The position numbers and the translations under genes are program-made. The notes under the pieces were generated by a model, which did no database searches, was not told where the DNA came from, and was given only the letters and a program-made list of their open reading frames with translations. A stretch of 64,000 bases of DNA from Actinomycetota bacterium (GTDB lineage: Bacteria; Actinomycetota; Actinomycetes; Streptosporangiales; Streptosporangiaceae): assembly GCA_027314595.1 (NCBI GenBank), contig DAHVAN010000356.1, positions 1 to 64,000 of the forward strand. Direction: 5' to 3'. This document shows, piece by piece, positions 60,094 through 64,000 of the stretch. Each line of letters opens with the position of its first letter. The stretch's first letter is position 1.

Positions 60094-62154
60094 ATGCCCG
60101 CCGACGCCGGGGAGGACGGCGAAGACAGCGTTATCCGCGCCGAGCGCGCGCATCTCACCCAGTCCCGCGAGTTCCTCCGCCTGATGCGGGAGAACGTGCT
60201 CGCGCTCAATCCCATGGCCGGGGACCCGGTGTCCCTTGAATTCCTCAAGGCGGACCTGCACCGTCGCGCCGAATCGCTGCGCGACCTGCCGGGCGCGCCG
60301 CTGTTCTTCGGCCGCCTCGACTACCGGTCGCCTGATGCCGGCTCGGTCCACATAGGGCGCAGGCACGTGCACGACCAGGACGGCACCCCGGTGGTGATCG
60401 ACTGGCGGGCGCCCGTCTCGCGGCCGTTCTACCGGGCGAGCCAGGCGGACCCGATGGATCTGGGGCTCCGGCGGCGGTTCGGGTTCTCCGGGGGAGATCT
60501 CACCGCCTACGAGGACGAGTGGTTCGGCGCACGGCGGGCGGGGACAGACGCCACGGGCCGTTCGGAAGAAAGACAAACGAGCAAGCTTCTGCTGGCGGAG
60601 ATCGAGCGCCCGCGCTCGGGCCCGATGCGCGACATCGTCGCCACGATCCAGCCCGACCAGGACGACATCGTGCGCGCGGACGTTGGCCGGACCGTGTGCG
60701 TGCAGGGTGCGCCTGGGACGGGGAAGACCGCGGTCGGGCTGCACCGGGTCGCGTACCTGCTGTACGCGCACAAGGAGCAGGTGATACGGCGCGGGGTGAT
60801 CGTGGTCGGGCCGAACAGCGCCTTCCTCTCCTACATCAGGAACGTGCTCCCGGCGCTAGGCGAGCTTGACGTCACCCAGACCACCGTCACCGACCTGGTG
60901 GCGTCGGTGCCGGTGCGCGGCGCTGACGGCGACCTCGCGGGCGTGATCAAGGGCGACGCCCGGATGGCGGAAGTGCTGCGGCGGGCGCTGTGGGCATCGG
61001 TCAGGGAGCCGGCCGAGGGGCTCATGGTGGCCCGCGGCGCACGGCGGTGGCGGGTTTCAGCGCGCGAGGTGGCCTCGCTGGCGGCCCAGCTGCGCGATCG
61101 CGGGGTCCGGTACGGGGCGGGGCGGGAACTGCTCGGGCACCGGATCGCCCATGTGATCCTGACCCAGATGGAGGCGGCCGGGGAGACCTGCGATGACCGG
61201 ACGCACGACGCGGTACGGCGGTCCGCGCCGGTGCGGGCGTACGTCGATCAGGTGTGGCCGAAGGTCGAGGCCAGACGGCTGGTGTTCGGGCTGCTGTCGT
61301 CGCCGGCGGAACTGGCGCGGCACGCCTGCGGGCTGCTGTCCGCGGCTGAGCAGCAGGCGATCGTGTGGTCGGCGGCGCCGCGCGGCCCGGGTTCGGCCCG
61401 CTGGAGCCGGGCCGACCAGGTGCTCATCGACGAGGCCGCCGACCTCATTGAGCGCACGCCGAGCATGGCGCACGTCGTGGTGGACGAGGCGCAGGACCTG
61501 TCGCCGATGGAGTGCAGGGCGATCGGCCGGCGGTGCTCGACTGGGTCGGCGACCGTGCTCGGCGACATCGCCCAGGGCACGACCCCGTGGGCGGCCACGT
61601 CGTGGCCGGTGATGCTCAGCCACCTGGGCAAGCCGGAGGCCGCGGTGCGTGAGCTCGACGTGGGCTACCGGGTGCCACGGCAGATTCTGGATTACGCCTC
61701 ACGCTTGCTGCCGTCGATCGCGCCCGGGCTGCGCCCGCCCGTGTCGCTGCGGCAGGACGCCGGGGCCCTCGCGGTCGAGCCGGTGGCCCCGGGCGGGCTC
61801 GGCGGGCGGGTCGCGGACGCCAGTTCCCGTGCCCTGAACCTGCCGGGCTCGGTCGCCGTCATCTGCGCCGACGCACAGGTGGCCGACGTCAGCGCGGCGC
61901 TGCTCGCGGCGGGGCTCGCGTTCGGCGTGCTGGGCTCAGGGCCAGCCGGACAGGAGTCCCGGCTCGCGGTCGTTCCCGTCACGCTGGCGAAGGGACTTGA
62001 GTTCGATCACGTCGTGCTCGCCGAGCCCAGCCGTATCGTCTCCGGCGAGGCGCACGGCATGCGCCGCCTCTATGTGGCGCTGACCCGCGCCGTATCCCGG
62101 CTCACCGTGCTGCATGCGGAGCCGCTTCCCGCTGAACTTTGTTACGTATCATAG
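60094..62154 (+). CDS. helD: HelD/UvrD-like superfamily 1 helicase
   Basis: 686 residues. An N-terminal coiled-coil arm (about 10-60) is followed by the 1A domain with Walker A QGAPGTGKTAVGLHRVAYLL (about 203-222). VVVDEAQDLSPMECRAIG is motif II, LGDIAQGTTPWA motif III, and VTLAKGLEFDHVV with YVALTRAVSRLTVL motifs V and VI. The arm and length fit HelD, which removes stalled RNA polymerase from DNA, rather than a repair helicase. A HelD form in actinomycetes can confer rifampicin tolerance; whether this one does cannot be told. Confidence 0.85.
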   Translation: MPADAGEDGEDSVIRAERAHLTQSREFLRLMRENVLALNPMAGDPVSLEFLKADLHRRAESLRDLPGAPLFFGRLDYRSPDAGSVHIGRRHVHDQDGTPVVIDWRAPVSRPFYRASQADPMDLGLRRRFGFSGGDLTAYEDEWFGARRAGTDATGRSEERQTSKLLLAEIERPRSGPMRDIVATIQPDQDDIVRADVGRTVCVQGAPGTGKTAVGLHRVAYLLYAHKEQVIRRGVIVVGPNSAFLSYIRNVLPALGELDVTQTTVTDLVASVPVRGADGDLAGVIKGDARMAEVLRRALWASVREPAEGLMVARGARRWRVSAREVASLAAQLRDRGVRYGAGRELLGHRIAHVILTQMEAAGETCDDRTHDAVRRSAPVRAYVDQVWPKVEARRLVFGLLSSPAELARHACGLLSAAEQQAIVWSAAPRGPGSARWSRADQVLIDEAADLIERTPSMAHVVVDEAQDLSPMECRAIGRRCSTGSATVLGDIAQGTTPWAATSWPVMLSHLGKPEAAVRELDVGYRVPRQILDYASRLLPSIAPGLRPPVSLRQDAGALAVEPVAPGGLGGRVADASSRALNLPGSVAVICADAQVADVSAALLAAGLAFGVLGSGPAGQESRLAVVPVTLAKGLEFDHVVLAEPSRIVSGEAHGMRRLYVALTRAVSRLTVLHAEPLPAELCYVS

Positions 62155-62279
62155 ATGTTGGCCACATTTATCTGGCGCTTGCGCGTAAATTCACAATGCG
62201 CGTTGCGTGACCGTGTCGGGGGCGGCATCCTCGGACGATCTAGCACGCTTGGGGTTCTGGGAAACTACCATAAGTAGCG

Positions 62280-62585
62280 ATGGTGATATCGGTGGAAGCC
62301 AAGGGGAACCACGCAGAGTCGGTATACCTTGACAAGCTGGCGGAGGAACTGACGCACCGGGGGCTTGAAGCCTGGCTCATGGCGCCGGCGGGCCGGGTAC
62401 CCAGCGTTTACGTGGTGAATCCGGCCGCGAGAGCCCTTGAGGATAACGTGTACGTGGGCTGCGGCAAGGATGGCCTGTGGTGGTTCTGGTGGTCCTGGGC
62501 GGAGCGGATCTCGATCGCCGACGACATCGACGCGGCCGCGACCGCCATCGCCCGCGTCCTCGCCCTGCCGCGCGGCGCCGGGTAA
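62280..62585 (+). CDS. Conserved hypothetical protein, 101 residues
   Basis: Starts MVISVEAKGNHAESVYLDKL, then PSVYVVNPAARALEDNVYVG and a Trp-rich block LWWFWWSWAERISIADDIDA. Similar small proteins are frequent in Streptosporangiales-type genomes. No catalytic motif is seen. The function is unknown. The AT-richer 62155-62279 region upstream should hold its promoter. Confidence 0.7.
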   Translation: MVISVEAKGNHAESVYLDKLAEELTHRGLEAWLMAPAGRVPSVYVVNPAARALEDNVYVGCGKDGLWWFWWSWAERISIADDIDAAATAIARVLALPRGAG

Positions 62586-62635
62586 GCCCGGACATCGGGC
62601 CCTCGTCTGCCCGTGCTGGGGCCCTCGGGCGAACG

Positions 62636-63085
62636 TCAGGCCGTGGGGGCGGAGCCCGACGGCATGCCGGGGAAGGCGACGGTTGAACCACGCCATGCCG
62701 CCGCCCGGCTCGCGGGGGGCTGCATGGCGAGTGCGCCGAAGGCGCGCAGCGCCGGATCCGTGACGGCGACCAGGCCGAGATAGGCCCGGGTCACGCCGTC
62801 CTCGAGCGTTGCCGCCAGCCGCCGCGCCGAGCGCGTGTCGTCCACGGCGAAGGGCAGCTCGTATGCCGCGCTCGCGGCTACGGGGGTGGCGCCCAGCCTG
62901 GTGATCATCGCCTGGAGGGTATCCCTGGCCTCCTGGTGAAGCCTCCAGTCGGTCAGCGCGGTGGCCTGTCCGGCGCCGCTGAGCATGGCCCCAAGCACGC
63001 CGTAGCCGTAGATGGCCGCGTGCTCGGCGGCGAGCGCGGCCTGCAGCGCCTGCAGCGCCTGCGGCGCGACGTTCGCCCGCGTCAT
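62636..63085 (-). CDS. Ferritin-like DUF4439 protein
   Basis: 149 residues. ALQALQAALAAEHAAIYGYG is the Glu-His ferritin-like helix, and DWRLHQEARDTLQAMITRLG the second. It matches DUF4439, a ferritin-like four-helix family common upstream of rimP in actinomycetes. The start ATG overlaps the lipoprotein stop (ATGA), so the two ferritin-like proteins are coupled and may act together. Function unknown. Confidence 0.82.
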   Translation of the reverse strand: MTRANVAPQALQALQAALAAEHAAIYGYGVLGAMLSGAGQATALTDWRLHQEARDTLQAMITRLGATPVAASAAYELPFAVDDTRSARRLAATLEDGVTRAYLGLVAVTDPALRAFGALAMQPPASRAAAWRGSTVAFPGMPSGSAPTA

Positions 63086-63573
63086 GCGTGGCCTGTTTCC
63101 AGCACGGTGATGTGGGTGGCCTCCGCGGCGGCGATGCTCGCGTACAGCTGCGCGAGCGACGGCGAAGCGCCGCTCAGGCGCCGCAGCTGTGCGGTGCTCG
63201 CGGCGTGCTCGGCGGTGCGCAGCTGGGCCAGGACGGCTGCCCGCGTGCCCGGAATCGGCGGCCTCGACGTGACCCGGTCCGGCACGGCCTTGCCCGGCGG
63301 CTCGATGATGCGGGCGCGCAGCCGCGCGAGGTGCGCCCAGTGCTCGGCCAGCAGCGGCTCGAGCTCAGCGGCCAGCGCGGGATAAGACGCTATGGTGCGC
63401 GTGTACAGGGAAACCAGGTTCTCTTCCGCGGTGACCGCGGTGAACAGGGTTCGCACGTCAGCCGCCAACGGCGGCGGCGACGCGAGCCCCTCCGGGCGCG
63501 TGCAGGCGCTCGCCGCGAGAAACAGTGGCAGCGTCGTCGCCGACGCGGCGAGCAACTGACGCCTTCGCAGCAT
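63082..63573 (-). CDS. Ferritin-like lipoprotein
   Basis: 163 residues from the ATG at 63573. The N-terminus MLRRRQLLAASATTLPLFLA has a signal segment with a lipobox ending ASAC, so it is probably a lipoprotein with the mature Cys at about 24. Two helices have ferritin-like Glu-x-x-x-His patterns (TAVTAEENLVSLY, IAAAEATHITVL). It is paired with the DUF4439 protein, one soluble and one membrane-attached. A role in iron or redox handling is inferred. Confidence 0.8.
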   Translation of the reverse strand: MLRRRQLLAASATTLPLFLAASACTRPEGLASPPPLAADVRTLFTAVTAEENLVSLYTRTIASYPALAAELEPLLAEHWAHLARLRARIIEPPGKAVPDRVTSRPPIPGTRAAVLAQLRTAEHAASTAQLRRLSGASPSLAQLYASIAAAEATHITVLETGHA

Positions 63574-63729
63574 AGGCTCTAAGCATGCCACGGAGCTGGG
63601 GCTGCCGCGGTTGCGGCCGGTTCGCGATCGCTTTGCCTCCAAAGACGCGTGCGGCTTCCGTGGCCTATAGGCTGGACCTGCGAAGATAAGAGGCTGCGTG
63701 GTAGACGGCTCGTAGACGAGGAGGTCGTG

Positions 63730-64000
63730 ATGCCCGGTGGCTCTCGCACCGCCGCCGGCCCGGTGGACGACAGGCGCCTGGCCGGCCTGATTCAGCCTGT
63801 GGTGGCTGCCGCCGGGATGGACCTGGAGTCGGTGCGGACGACCATGGCCGGACGGCGGCTGCTGCTGCGCATCGTGGTCGACAGCGACCATGGCGTCAGC
63901 CTCGACGACACGGCCCTTGTCAGCCGCGAGGTGTCTGCCACCCTCGATGCCACCGACGTCATGGGTGACGTGCCGTACACCCTGGAGGTTTCCTCACCTG
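63730..64000 (+). CDS. rimP: Ribosome maturation factor RimP (partial, cut by window end)
   Basis: The first 90 codons. ATG at 63730 follows GAGGAGG; a GTG three bases upstream is possible. LAGLIQPVVAAAGMDLESVR, RRLLLRIVVDSD, VSLDDTALVSREVSATLD and PYTLEVSSP are RimP blocks. It is needed for 30S subunit maturation. The gene continues beyond the window, normally into nusA and infB. Confidence 0.92.
   Translation, partial: MPGGSRTAAGPVDDRRLAGLIQPVVAAAGMDLESVRTTMAGRRLLLRIVVDSDHGVSLDDTALVSREVSATLDATDVMGDVPYTLEVSSP

Overview
The window is a 64 kb piece of a high-GC actinomycete chromosome. Markers are mycothiol deacetylase (mshB), a 20S proteasome beta subunit (prcB), a DUF2469 gene, a DivIVA-like protein beside tag, ferritin-like DUF4439 and an HTH-DUF5753/DUF397 pair. 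Gene order and family mix suggest a Streptosporangiales-like lineage, but this is an inference and I cannot name a genus.

Left part (1-14.5 kb) is a conserved housekeeping cluster on the + strand: DUF2469, yraN, comM, dprA, xerC, rpsB, tsf, frr, cdsA, rlmN. A HAD phosphomutase plus GH65 disaccharide phosphorylase pair sits inside it. The UMP kinase gene pyrH, normally between tsf and frr, is absent from that place and a strong hairpin stands there instead.

14.5-26.8 kb: an 11.6 kb integrative element related to actinomycete integrative conjugative elements has inserted into a hexapeptide-repeat acyltransferase gene and split it. Both attachment sites can be read to the base. Rejoining the flanks restores an intact acyltransferase, and the element ends form an almost perfect palindrome (27+2+27 bp) centred on a TC dinucleotide. 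The element carries a large serine integrase and a translationally coupled minus-strand transfer operon (FtsK/TraB-type ATPase, DNA methyltransferase and small membrane or basic proteins). It also carries an HTH/NB-ARC/TPR protein, a truncated transposase, an HTH-DUF5753/DUF397 pair and a GntR-type repressor. I see no replication initiator or obvious excisionase.

26.8-41 kb: a DUF222/HNH (13E12-type) protein with an AT-rich upstream region, a response regulator and an NCS1 permease under a TPP riboswitch (probable thiamine-precursor transporter). Next come a decayed SPFH gene beside an intact ribbon-helix-helix gene, an orphan proteasome beta subunit, a large LuxR-family ATPase regulator, typA and a secreted GH25 muramidase with a lectin domain.

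41-64 kb: succinate dehydrogenase (sdhCAB), a prolyl-oligopeptidase-type peptidase and mshB. These are followed by ornithine aminotransferase with a dimethylargininase-like enzyme, dapC with a 7Fe ferredoxin, and dapD of the Escherichia coli type. After these lie a LOG-family protein, a dihydropteroate-synthase-like protein, a DivIVA-like protein with a collagen-like tail, tag, a PHP phosphoesterase, a HelD/UvrD-like helicase, two ferritin-like proteins and the start of rimP.

Beyond the genes, an intergenic repeat of about 28 bp occurs as two units at a 31 bp period at two distant loci (about 41.2 and 59.9 kb) in opposite orientation. Several long hairpins mark transcript ends.
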